Shown here: positions 46,962 to 54,742 of the stretch, one piece after another
Layout: each line of letters begins with the position of its first letter
Position numbering within the stretch: the stretch's first letter is position 1
Source: Humibacillus xanthopallidus
GTDB taxonomy: Bacteria; Actinomycetota; Actinomycetes; Actinomycetales; Dermatophilaceae
Direction of reading: 5' to 3'
DNA: 64,000 nt
NCBI RefSeq assembly: GCF_006717145.1
Contig: NZ_VFQF01000002.1
Span: 558,001-622,000 of the forward strand
Notes under the pieces: generated by a model
What the model was told of the DNA's origin: nothing
Seen by the model: only the letters and a program-made list of their open reading frames with translations
Databases searched by the model: none
Translations under genes and position numbers: made by a program

Positions 46962-48278
46962 TCAGTCGCGGTCGTCGGGGGCTGAGCAGGCCTGCCACCA
47001 CGGGGTGGAGAACTCCTCAGCGACGGTCGTGGCGTCACCGGTCGTCAGGTCGACGCGCTCGCCCACCCGGGGGCACGCGACGGGGACGTCCGCCTCTGCG
47101 GCTGCCTTGAGCAGCCGACGGATCGGCTCGGCCCACCAGTGCATCGACAGGTTGAAGGTCGCCCAGTGGAGCGGCACGAGGAGCGACTCGCGGGCGGCGG
47201 TCTGCACGGTGCGCGTCGTCGTCGTGCGCTCGCCCTCCTCGTGGGTGCCGCCCGGCGTGTCGATGCGCTGGTCGCCCTCGATGAAGGCGTCGGCGATGCC
47301 CGCGTGGTCCTCCGTGAGCGCCTCGACCACGCTGCCGATGCGGTTCACGTCGCGGTGCGCAGCGAGCGCCTGCTCGGGATCCATGTGGATGTCCGGCCAG
47401 AACGAGTCGTAGGCGCCGATGGGCATCAGGGTGAGGTCGAACGGCCCGAGGTCGGCGCCGATCGCCGCGAAGCGCTTGGACGTACCGGAGTCGCCGGCAA
47501 AGTATGCCGAGTGGGCCGGGCCGTGCAGGGCCCACCCTGCCCAGAGGGTCTGGCTGTCGACGAGCCCGCGGCCCGAGTTGTGCCGGGCCTCGGTGCAGGT
47601 GAGGCGGATGCCGGCGACCTCGGTCGTCTCGCGCCAGTCGAGGGCGGTGATCCGCTCCGTCGGCACACCCCAGGCGAGCAGGTGGGCGTTGACGCCGAGC
47701 GGCACGACGTAGTGCGGCCGGTGCGTCTCCTCGAGCTTGACGATCGACGGCTGGTCGAGGTGGTCGTAGTGGTCGTGGCTGATGAGCACCGCGTCGATCG
47801 ACGGGATCTCGGCGATGGCGCCGGGCACCGGGTGCATCCGCTGCGGCCCGGACCGGCGGATGGGCGAGACCCGCTCGCTGAAGACGGGGTCGATGAGGAA
47901 GCGTGCACCGTCGATCTCGAGCACCGAGGTGGCGTGGCCGTACCAGGTCACGGCGAGCTCGCCCGGGGTCTGCGGCGGACGTGCCGCGACGACCGGCACC
48001 TCGCCGACGGGCCTGCCACGCCCGCTGACGCGGATGGCGGCGATCGCCGCGCTCGTCTGGGCGCGCACCCGCGGCCGCAGCGACGGCTCCTCGCCCTCGA
48101 AGCGACGACCCCGGAAGTTGGGGGAGCCCTCGACGAAGGGGAGGATCGCGGCCGGCGAGGCACCCATGCGGTCGGTCACCCGGAGGAACTGGCGGGCTCG
48201 GGTGCGGGACGAGACCGCCTCGATCGCGCGCGAGAGGGCGCGCACGGCGGGACGGTCGGAGGTTCCGAGGCTGCGCAT
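46962..48278 (-). CDS. MBL-fold metal-dependent hydrolase, paralogue B
   Basis: 438 residues. Same metal motifs as paralogue A (VLISHDHYDHLD, TEARHNSGRG, YFAGDSG, LVPLHWATF) and the same C-terminal end (PWWQACSAPDDRD). Relative to A it carries an insertion of roughly 45 residues between the NRIGS and RESLLVPLH segments, Thr/Glu/Arg-rich and probably a surface loop, plus a longer N-terminus. ATG 48278 follows AAAGGGTG. Its stop lies 236 bases upstream of the start of A. Tandem duplication then divergence is the simplest history. Confidence 0.9.
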   Translation of the reverse strand: MRSLGTSDRPAVRALSRAIEAVSSRTRARQFLRVTDRMGASPAAILPFVEGSPNFRGRRFEGEEPSLRPRVRAQTSAAIAAIRVSGRGRPVGEVPVVAARPPQTPGELAVTWYGHATSVLEIDGARFLIDPVFSERVSPIRRSGPQRMHPVPGAIAEIPSIDAVLISHDHYDHLDQPSIVKLEETHRPHYVVPLGVNAHLLAWGVPTERITALDWRETTEVAGIRLTCTEARHNSGRGLVDSQTLWAGWALHGPAHSAYFAGDSGTSKRFAAIGADLGPFDLTLMPIGAYDSFWPDIHMDPEQALAAHRDVNRIGSVVEALTEDHAGIADAFIEGDQRIDTPGGTHEEGERTTTTRTVQTAARESLLVPLHWATFNLSMHWWAEPIRRLLKAAAEADVPVACPRVGERVDLTTGDATTVAEEFSTPWWQACSAPDDRD

Positions 48279-48489
48279 CGGCACCCTTTCGAGGGAGGGG
48301 AGTGCTGCGGGTGGCGGGTGGCGCGGCGCGCCCTCGAGCGTGGCGTGTGCCGCCGCGCAGGAGATGGCGTATGCCGCCCCGCTGGAGAACGTACCCCGCG
48401 CAGGAGTGCAGCGATCGGCGTCTGTCGGCGGACGGCATACCGGCGGGGGCTGAGCGCTCGCACGACCTGCGACGCAGCACTGGCGGCAC

Positions 48490-48532
48490 GTGACATCGCA
48501 ATGGTGTTGACATGGCGTCATAGTGATGTCAC
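48490..48532. promoter_or_regulatory. triple TGACAT half-site operator
   Basis: GTGACAT (48490), TGACAT (48508) and the inverted ATGTCAC (48526) precede the ribbon-helix-helix gene at 18-base spacing. Multiple inverted half-sites are typical operators of RHH autorepressors. TTGACA at 48507 also resembles a -35 element, but I see no good -10 at the proper distance. Confidence 0.5.
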
Positions 48533-48542
48533 TGTGGTGCAC

Positions 48543-49079
48543 ATGGACATCACCGAGTACGTCGACGCACTGCGTCGGGATCTCGCCCAGGCGGCCAGGG
48601 CGATGGGTCCGGAGACCGAGCAGGCCGCTGAGCGCATCGGCTTCGCGCTCGACTCGTCAGCCCGCCTCGCCCTCATGGACGCCCTGTCGCACGCAGCGGC
48701 TGAGATCACCAACGAGCTCGAGGGCATCTCCGTCGAGGTGCGCCTCCAGGGCCGTGAGCCGGTCTTCGTCGTCGTCGGGGGCGGCCCCGACGCGGTGGCG
48801 GACGCCGACACCCAGACCATCCGCACCGATGACACCACCGTGATGTCACCGGAGGATGCCGGCGACACCGCGCGCATCACGCTGCGCCTCTCGGAGCAGC
48901 TGAAGGGCCGGGCTGAGGAGCTCGCGGCCCAGCGCGGCCAGTCTCTGAACACGTGGATCGTCGGTGCCGTGCGAGCGGCTACCACCCCTGGTGTGACCGT
49001 CAACCTCGGGCCGATGGGGCCCGGCGCCCCCGGTCGCAACCGCTCCTCCAACAAGCGCGTCCAGGGCTGGGTGCGCTGA
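48543..49079 (+). CDS. ribbon-helix-helix (HicB/CopG-like) regulator
   Basis: 178 residues from ATG 48543. The C-terminal part ITLRLSEQLKGRAEELAAQ followed by RGQSLNTWIVGAVRAA is an Arc/CopG-type ribbon-helix-helix DNA-binding domain. The N-terminal part begins MDITEYVDALRRDLAQAA and is helical, probably for oligomerisation. No toxin gene is adjacent; the DUF4097 gene follows by 83 bases and is the likely target, along with itself through the TGACAT sites. In-frame starts lie further upstream (for example 48501), but would include the operator. Confidence 0.85.
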   Translation: MDITEYVDALRRDLAQAARAMGPETEQAAERIGFALDSSARLALMDALSHAAAEITNELEGISVEVRLQGREPVFVVVGGGPDAVADADTQTIRTDDTTVMSPEDAGDTARITLRLSEQLKGRAEELAAQRGQSLNTWIVGAVRAATTPGVTVNLGPMGPGAPGRNRSSNKRVQGWVR

Positions 49080-49162
49080 TGCTCCCCGAACCCGGCGGCT
49101 CCGCCGTCACCGCCACCCCCACCTCTGACCAGCGAAACCCAGACTTCGACCGAAGGGACACC

Positions 49163-50035
49163 ATGATGAGCACCCCCCTCGAGACCCGCTTCGAGACCAC
49201 CGGACCGATCAGCCTCAAGGTCGAGCTGCAACAGGGCGACCTGTCGCTGCGCACCACGAGCGGGCCCACCACCGTCGTGCGCCTCGTGCCGCGCGGCAAG
49301 AACGGCGCCGAGATCGCCGAGCGCTTCACCGTCGAGTCGCGCGGCGATGCCGTCGTCGTCCTCGCTCCCAAGGAGCGCGGCTCCGTCTTCTCCCTCGGCA
49401 AGCGCGACGCCGTGGACGTCGAGATCGACCTGCCCGAGGGCAGCACCCTCGACGTGCGCAGTGGCTCCGGCGACGTGCGCGGCACCGGCCGCTTCGGCGA
49501 CACCCAGGCCGTGACCGGCTCGGGCGACATCGCCTTCGACGACCTCGGGGCCGCCGAGCTCAAGTCGGGCTCCGGAGACCTCACCGCGCGCGCCGTCCGG
49601 GGCGAGCTGCGGGCCAAGACGGGGTCGGGCGACATCGAGATCGAGGCGGCGCACGGCGCCGTCGATCTCCTGTCGGGCAGCGGCGACGTGTCGCTCCGTC
49701 GCGCCGAGGCGCCGCTGCGTGCCAAGACGGGCTCCGGAGACGTCACGATCGGGGCATCGGCAGCGGACGTCGAGGTCGTCACCGGCACGGGCGACGTGCA
49801 GCTCGGCGCGGTGCACGGCGGCGAGGTCCGGGCGAAGACGGGCACCGGCGACGTCGTCATCGGCGTGGCGTCCGGCGTCGCGGCCTACCTCGACCTCAAC
49901 ACGGTGACGGGCGACGTGAAGATCGACCTCTCCGAGGCCGACGGACCGGGCGACTCCGAGGCGCAGACGAGCCTCGCGGTGCACTCCGGCAGCGGCGACA
50001 TCAAGGTCCGTCGCGCCCAGGTGAGCCTCGCATGA
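49163..50035 (+). CDS. DUF4097 beta-helix protein (putative adhesin-like)
   Basis: 290 residues, the DUF4097/'putative adhesin' fold: a repeating SGSGDV / TGSGDI strand-turn unit of about 20 residues runs from about 95 to 280 (for example DVRSGSGDVRG, AVTGSGDIAF, AKTGSGDVTI). It lacks a signal peptide or membrane helix, so it is cytosolic or exported by an unseen route. GAAGGGA precedes ATG 49163. Cotranscription with the RHH regulator upstream and the small protein downstream (ATGA overlap) is likely. Confidence 0.9.
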   Translation: MMSTPLETRFETTGPISLKVELQQGDLSLRTTSGPTTVVRLVPRGKNGAEIAERFTVESRGDAVVVLAPKERGSVFSLGKRDAVDVEIDLPEGSTLDVRSGSGDVRGTGRFGDTQAVTGSGDIAFDDLGAAELKSGSGDLTARAVRGELRAKTGSGDIEIEAAHGAVDLLSGSGDVSLRRAEAPLRAKTGSGDVTIGASAADVEVVTGTGDVQLGAVHGGEVRAKTGTGDVVIGVASGVAAYLDLNTVTGDVKIDLSEADGPGDSEAQTSLAVHSGSGDIKVRRAQVSLA

Positions 50036-50367
50036 GCACCGCGAGCACGGGGCTGCGCCTCTCTCCGCAGGAGGCGCTCGCACGGGACCTCATCGTGGAG
50101 CGCGTGGCTGCCCGCCACCGCGCGCACCGTCGGCGCCACCCGAGCCGCGCCGCGGTGCTGCTGAGGTCGCTCGCCGACCGCCTCGACCGGAGCGAGCGCC
50201 TCGACCTCGGGGCCGGCGACCGGTCGGCGACCGCGGCCGGACCTCACGCCGTGCCGGCCGCACCCCGAACCGGACTGCACGACAGCCCGCACGACGCCCC
50301 GCACGCCGGCCAGCCGCGGCCCTGGGCGGCCACGGCGCGTCGAGCGCCCCACCGGCACAGCGGCTGA
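50032..50367 (+). CDS. small Arg/His-rich protein, unknown function
   Basis: 111 residues. ATG 50032 overlaps the DUF4097 stop by 4 bases (ATGA). The N-terminal part SPQEALARDLIVERVAARHRAHR is helical, followed by a disordered Pro/His/Arg tail. No domain recognised. The tight coupling to the DUF4097 gene supports a real gene. Confidence 0.65.
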   Translation: MSTASTGLRLSPQEALARDLIVERVAARHRAHRRRHPSRAAVLLRSLADRLDRSERLDLGAGDRSATAAGPHAVPAAPRTGLHDSPHDAPHAGQPRPWAATARRAPHRHSG

Positions 50368-50439
50368 GCCCACCGACCGGGCCCGACTGCCGGTCCAGGT
50401 CCGCCAAGCCAGCCAACCCCGAGCCAGCCAACCTCGAGA

Positions 50440-50474
50440 CGAGAGCCCACCGACACAGTGTCGGTGGGCTCTCG
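50440..50474. terminator. perfect 17-bp hairpin
   Basis: Arms of 17 bases (starting CGAGAGCCCACCGACAC) around a single central base form a 35-base perfect palindrome 72 bases after the small-protein gene and just before the PaiB-like gene. There is no T-tract. It is long enough for cruciform extrusion; a terminator for the DUF4097 operon is the simplest reading. Confidence 0.7.
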
Positions 50475-50489
50475 TGCAACCATCGAGGC

Positions 50490-51122
50490 GTGTACGTGCC
50501 GCCGCCCAATGTCATGTCCGAGGCCGCTGTCGCCGCCTTCCTCGAGGCGCACCCGTCGGGGCGCCTCGTGACCGTCGGCCCGGACGGCCGGCCCGACGCC
50601 ACGCTGCTGCCCGTCATCGTCAGCGGCACGACAGTTGTCGGCCACCTCGCCCGGGCGAACGAGCACTGGCGTCGCATCGCGCCCGCGTCGCCAGGGTTGC
50701 TCGTCGTCTCCGGTGCCGACGCCTACGTCTCGCCCGGGTGGTACGCGTCGAAGCAGGAGCACGGCCGGGTCGTGCCGACGTGGAACTACAGCGAGGTGCA
50801 GCTGCGCGGCACCGTGACGGTGCACGACGACCCCGACTGGGTGCTCGACGTCGTCACGCGCCTCACCGACCGCCACGAGAGCCACCGTGAGCAGCCCTGG
50901 GCCGTCACCGATGCGCCGCCCGCCTACGTCCGCGGTCAGCTGCGTGCCATCGTCGGCGTCGAGCTCATCATCGACGAGGCGACGGCCGTCGAGGGCAAGG
51001 CGAAGCTCAGCCAGAACCGTTCCGACGCGGACCGTCGGGGCGTCGTCGCCGGCCTGCGAGCGGAGGGCGGCCCCACGGCATACCGCGTGGCCGAGGAGAT
51101 GGAGCGGGCGCTCGACGGGTGA
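50490..51122 (+). CDS. PaiB-family FMN-binding protein
   Basis: 210 residues. N-terminal MYVPPPNVMSEAAVAAFLEAHPSGRLVT and the AYVSPGWYASKQEHGRVVPTWNY motif are diagnostic of the PaiB/NegR 'FMN-binding negative transcriptional regulator' family. In Bacillus subtilis, PaiB affects sporulation and protease genes; biochemical role here unknown. GTG 50490 starts just after the hairpin at 50440-50474; no good Shine-Dalgarno. Confidence 0.92.
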   Translation: MYVPPPNVMSEAAVAAFLEAHPSGRLVTVGPDGRPDATLLPVIVSGTTVVGHLARANEHWRRIAPASPGLLVVSGADAYVSPGWYASKQEHGRVVPTWNYSEVQLRGTVTVHDDPDWVLDVVTRLTDRHESHREQPWAVTDAPPAYVRGQLRAIVGVELIIDEATAVEGKAKLSQNRSDADRRGVVAGLRAEGGPTAYRVAEEMERALDG

Positions 51123-51223
51123 CGGGCAACGAATCACTATGTCCCCCAGTCGATCCGAGCTCCATCGGTGACGCACTGGGACGACACAGACGTCTGACAG
51201 CCGGCGGTTCGAGGCTCGAGGAC

Positions 51224-51523
51224 ATGGACACGACACCCAGCCCCGCAGCCCTCCCGCCCGCCCCGCGCTCGGCCCTGCGCCGCGGCCTCAGTGCCGCCGG
51301 CGCGGCAGTCGTCGTCGCCTTCGTCGGCACCGCAGGCCTCGGCGTCGCACAGGCGCATGCCGCTGGAGTCTCCACCGGCTTGTCGTATGCCGCCCAGCCC
51401 GGCACGCAGTCACCGCGCCCGCCGCACCCGCCCCGCAAGGCGAACCACCCGGCCAACCTGCCCGCGGCCACGACGACGGCCTTCCGCTACTCGTTCCGCG
51501 ACGGTCAGCTCATCCGGCTCTGA
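51224..51523 (+). CDS. small secreted protein, unknown
   Basis: 99 residues with a signal peptide (LRRGLSAAGAAVVVAFVGTAGL, cleavage near AHAAG) and a short Pro/Ala/Arg-rich mature part. CGAGGA precedes ATG 51224. The frame extends upstream to 51119 but that part looks non-coding. No family recognised. Confidence 0.65.
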   Translation: MDTTPSPAALPPAPRSALRRGLSAAGAAVVVAFVGTAGLGVAQAHAAGVSTGLSYAAQPGTQSPRPPHPPRKANHPANLPAATTTAFRYSFRDGQLIRL

Positions 51524-51544
51524 GGGCTGCGCGAGCTGCCGGGG

Positions 51545-51558
51545 CGACCTTTCGATTG
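51545..51558 (-). repeat. degenerate copy of the 22-bp repeat
   Basis: CGAC directly joined to CTTTCGATTG reproduces both ends of the inverted repeat unit with the middle 8 bases missing, between the secreted-protein and FAD-oxidoreductase genes. It reads as a deletion remnant. Confidence 0.45.
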
Positions 51559-51592
51559 CCGGGAGGAGCCGCATCCGGACCGGCGCCGGATT

Positions 51593-53242
51593 TCAGACCT
51601 CCGAGAGCCAGGCGTGCACGAGCGGCACGACCGAGGCGCCCTCGCCGCTGGCGGCGGCGACGCGCTTCATCGAGCCCGACCGGATGTCGCCGGCGGCGAA
51701 GACTCCCGGCAGTGTCGTCTCGAGCGACCCGGGTGGCAGGCCGTCACGCCAGTGCGCGGGCGGCACGTCACGGCCCGTGAGCACGAAGCCGCGGGCGTCG
51801 CGCGCGACGGAGTCGGGCAGCCAGTCGCAGTGCGGCTCGGCGCCGAGCAGGAGGAAGAGCCCGGAGCAGGCACGGCGCGTGTCGCCCCCGGCAGCGGTGT
51901 CGCGCACGGTGATCCACTCGAGCCGGCCCTCGCCGCCGACCTCGACGACCTCGGAGCAGGGCTGCACGGTGATGCGCGGGTTGTAGGCGATCTCACCGAT
52001 GAGGTAGGCCGACATCGTCGACTCGAGGTCCGGCCGGCGCACGAGGATCGTCACGGAGTCGGCGAAGCGCGCGAGGTGGATCGCGGCCTGTCCGGCCGAG
52101 TTGCCGCCGCCGACGACCACGACGTCGTTGCCCTCCATCTCGCGGGCGGCGGTCATGGCGCTGCCGTAGAAGACGCCGAGACCGACGAGCGGGTCGACCC
52201 CGGGCACGCGGAGGCGGCGGTACTTCACGCCCGCCGAGACGACGACCGAGCGCGCCCGTACGTCACCCCCCTCGGTGCGCAGCAGGTGGGGTGCCCCGTC
52301 GACCCCCGGCTCGAGCTGCGTCACGGGCCAGCCGCTGAAGAAGCGGGTGCCGAAGCGGATGGCCTGGTTGCGCGCCCGCTGAGCGAGCCGCATACCGGAG
52401 ATGCCACGGGGGAAGCCGAGGTAGTTACGGATCATCGACGACGTGCCGGCCTGGCCGCCGACCGCCTCGGCCTCGAGCACGACCGTCGTCAGCCCCTCCG
52501 ACGAGGCGTAGACCGCGGCGGCGAGCCCGGCGGGGCCGGCCCCGACGATCGCCACGTCGACGACGGTGTCGAGGTCGATGTCGGCGGGCTGGCCGTAGAT
52601 GCGCATCGCGACGTCCTGCACCGAGCGCGGCGACGTCGGCAGCTTGTCCATCGCCTCGACGACGGGGAAGTCCGGCTCGCCCTCGAGCGCGGCGAGCACC
52701 TCGCGCCCGACCTCGCTGTCCGGCGCGTAGACCCGGTTGGGCAGACCCATCCGGTCGAGGTAGTCGCGGATCGACAGGGTCAGGGCGTCGGCGACCGGCG
52801 AGACGATGCGCACGCTGACGACCTCGGGCGCCGCGACCGTCGACCCCCAGTCGGAGAGGAGCTCGCAGACGGCGGTGTGGAACTCCTCGTCGCGCACCCC
52901 GCGGGGCATGAGCAGGTAGGCGTCGTACTTCCCCTTCGCGAGACCGGCGCGGAGGGTCGGCGCGTCGGTGAGGAAGCGCGACCAGTGCGCCGCGATGAGC
53001 CGCCTCGCCGTGGGCACGACGGTGCGCCAGCGGGCGAAGGCCTCGAGCACCGACGCGTCGGGCAGCTGCGACTCCGAGACGAACATCGCGACCTGCCCGC
53101 CCGCCTCGCGGATCGACGCGGCGACCTGCTCCGCCTCGGCGACCGAGGTCGCGGTGCGCAGGTCGTAGTCGCGGGCGTAGCGACCGAACTCGTCGAGCAG
53201 CTCGGGCGCCCTGGTCTCGGACACGAGGATGAGGGCAGGCAT
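51593..53242 (-). CDS. fused receiver-like / FAD-dependent pyridine nucleotide-disulfide oxidoreductase-type protein
   Basis: 549 residues. N-terminal 120-130 residues start MPALILVSETRAPELLDEFG and have the size and strand pattern of a response-regulator receiver, but the usual acidic pocket and phospho-acceptor are not evident. The rest is like thioredoxin reductase: FAD loop VAIVGAGPAGLAAAVYA, NAD loop VVVVGGGNSAGQAAIHLA, GVFAAGDIRSGSMKRV. The redox CxxC is missing (that region reads VGLGVFYGSAM), so disulfide reduction is unlikely. Best match is the 'fused response regulator/thioredoxin-disulfide reductase' family. Confidence 0.88.
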   Translation of the reverse strand: MPALILVSETRAPELLDEFGRYARDYDLRTATSVAEAEQVAASIREAGGQVAMFVSESQLPDASVLEAFARWRTVVPTARRLIAAHWSRFLTDAPTLRAGLAKGKYDAYLLMPRGVRDEEFHTAVCELLSDWGSTVAAPEVVSVRIVSPVADALTLSIRDYLDRMGLPNRVYAPDSEVGREVLAALEGEPDFPVVEAMDKLPTSPRSVQDVAMRIYGQPADIDLDTVVDVAIVGAGPAGLAAAVYASSEGLTTVVLEAEAVGGQAGTSSMIRNYLGFPRGISGMRLAQRARNQAIRFGTRFFSGWPVTQLEPGVDGAPHLLRTEGGDVRARSVVVSAGVKYRRLRVPGVDPLVGLGVFYGSAMTAAREMEGNDVVVVGGGNSAGQAAIHLARFADSVTILVRRPDLESTMSAYLIGEIAYNPRITVQPCSEVVEVGGEGRLEWITVRDTAAGGDTRRACSGLFLLLGAEPHCDWLPDSVARDARGFVLTGRDVPPAHWRDGLPPGSLETTLPGVFAAGDIRSGSMKRVAAASGEGASVVPLVHAWLSEV

Positions 53243-53476
53243 CACCCGTCGATCGTAGGCACCTGCGCCCCAGCGCGTATGCCGTCCGGTCGGCTCCCGA
53301 GGACCGTTGCCGTCGTGGGGGCGGCCCGCCAGCGACGAGATTGTCGCGGCGTGGTGTAGATCGCACTGATTCTGTGGCGAATCCCCCTCAGTCATGCCAC
53401 ATTTGGGCGTGGCCGGGGGTCGACCCCTCCGCCACCAGCGAGAGTCCCCTCGGAACACCAGTCGCAGGAGAGATCG

Positions 53477-54730
53477 ATGTCACCCATGAGCAGGCGCAGC
53501 ACGGTTTCCCTCGCAGGCTGTCTCACCGCAGCCCTGGCGCTCGCCGCCTGCAGCAGCAGCTCCGACACGGGGTCGAGCGGTGCATCGACGCAGTCGGGGG
53601 CGAGCGCGCCCGTCACGCTCACCTACATGATCGACTCCACGAGCCCTGCCGACCTCAAGCTGCAGCAGGACACCGTCGCCCCGTGGGAGTCGAAGACCGG
53701 CAACAAGGTCAAGGTCGTCGCGGCGACCGACATCGACCAGGAGCTGACCAAGGGCTTCTCGGACGGCTCCGCACCGGACCTCTTCGTCACCGACGCCACG
53801 ATCTTCCCGACCTACGCCAAGGCGGGCAACCTGCTCGCCTATGGTGACCAGCTCAGCATGAAGAACGACTTCTACCCCAACCTCGTGCAGACCTTCACCT
53901 ACGGCGGCAAGTTCTACTGCGCGCCCAAGGACTTCACCACCCTCGCCCTCGTCATCAACACCGACCTCTGGCAGCAGGCCGGTCTCGGCACGGGTGACGT
54001 GCCCCAGGACTGGTCCGCCCTCGAGTCGGTGGCCCAGAAGCTGACGCAGGGCAGCGTCAAGGGCCTCGTCATCGGCGACACGAGCGACCGTGTCGGAGCC
54101 TTCATGAAGCAGGCCGGCGGGTGGATCGTCAGCCCCGACCAGACGCGGATGACCGCCGACACGGCGACCAACCTCACCGGCCTCACCGAGGTCAAGAAGC
54201 TGCTCGCCAACGGGTCGGCGTCCTATCCCAAGGGTGTCGGCGCGGAGTCCGCCACCCAGGCTTTGGGCGAGGGCAAGGCGGTCATGACGATCGAGACCAC
54301 CTCGATCCGCGCCGCGATCAAGAACACCTACCCCAGCCTCAGGTGGCAGGCCGTCGAGCTGCCGGCCGGGCCCGCGGCCAAGGGCACTCTGGCCTTCACC
54401 GAGTGCTACGGCATCGCCGCCAAGAGCAAGAACCAGGCCGCCGCCGTCGACCTCGTCAGCTATCTCTCGACCAGCGACCCGGCGATGGCCCTGGCGACCG
54501 GCCTCGGGGTCATGCCGTCGATCAGGTCTGCTGCCGCGACGTACAAGGGGTCCTTCCCGAACGACGCGGCCTTCATCGCCGGTGCGGAGTACGCCCAGCT
54601 GCCCGTGTCGGTCGCGGGCATGGTGCCGGTCCTCAAGGACTTCGACGCGCAGGTGGCCACCCTGCCGCAGGGTGATCCCAAGACGATGCTGGAGCAGCTG
54701 CAGCAGAAGGGCACGGCCGTCTTCCAGTGA
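53477..54730 (+). CDS. sugar-type ABC transporter solute-binding lipoprotein
   Basis: 417 residues. Lipoprotein signal peptide with lipobox LALAAC. Mature protein of SBP family 1 (carbohydrate binding): VTLTYMIDSTSP, GSAPDLFVTD, GKAVMTIETTSI. GCAGGAGAG precedes ATG 53477. No ABC permease or ATPase gene is next to it, so it is an orphan binding protein here. The substrate may be a sugar, but is not certain. Confidence 0.9.
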   Translation: MSPMSRRSTVSLAGCLTAALALAACSSSSDTGSSGASTQSGASAPVTLTYMIDSTSPADLKLQQDTVAPWESKTGNKVKVVAATDIDQELTKGFSDGSAPDLFVTDATIFPTYAKAGNLLAYGDQLSMKNDFYPNLVQTFTYGGKFYCAPKDFTTLALVINTDLWQQAGLGTGDVPQDWSALESVAQKLTQGSVKGLVIGDTSDRVGAFMKQAGGWIVSPDQTRMTADTATNLTGLTEVKKLLANGSASYPKGVGAESATQALGEGKAVMTIETTSIRAAIKNTYPSLRWQAVELPAGPAAKGTLAFTECYGIAAKSKNQAAAVDLVSYLSTSDPAMALATGLGVMPSIRSAAATYKGSFPNDAAFIAGAEYAQLPVSVAGMVPVLKDFDAQVATLPQGDPKTMLEQLQQKGTAVFQ

Positions 54731-54742
54731 GGGTCGCAGCGG

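Noticed and set aside
48543-49079. HicAB toxin-antitoxin pair
   Set aside because: The RHH protein is present but no HicA-like toxin or other small toxin motif is seen on either side.
51593-53242. Thioredoxin reductase (trxB)
   Set aside because: The CxxC redox motif is absent and a receiver-like domain is added.
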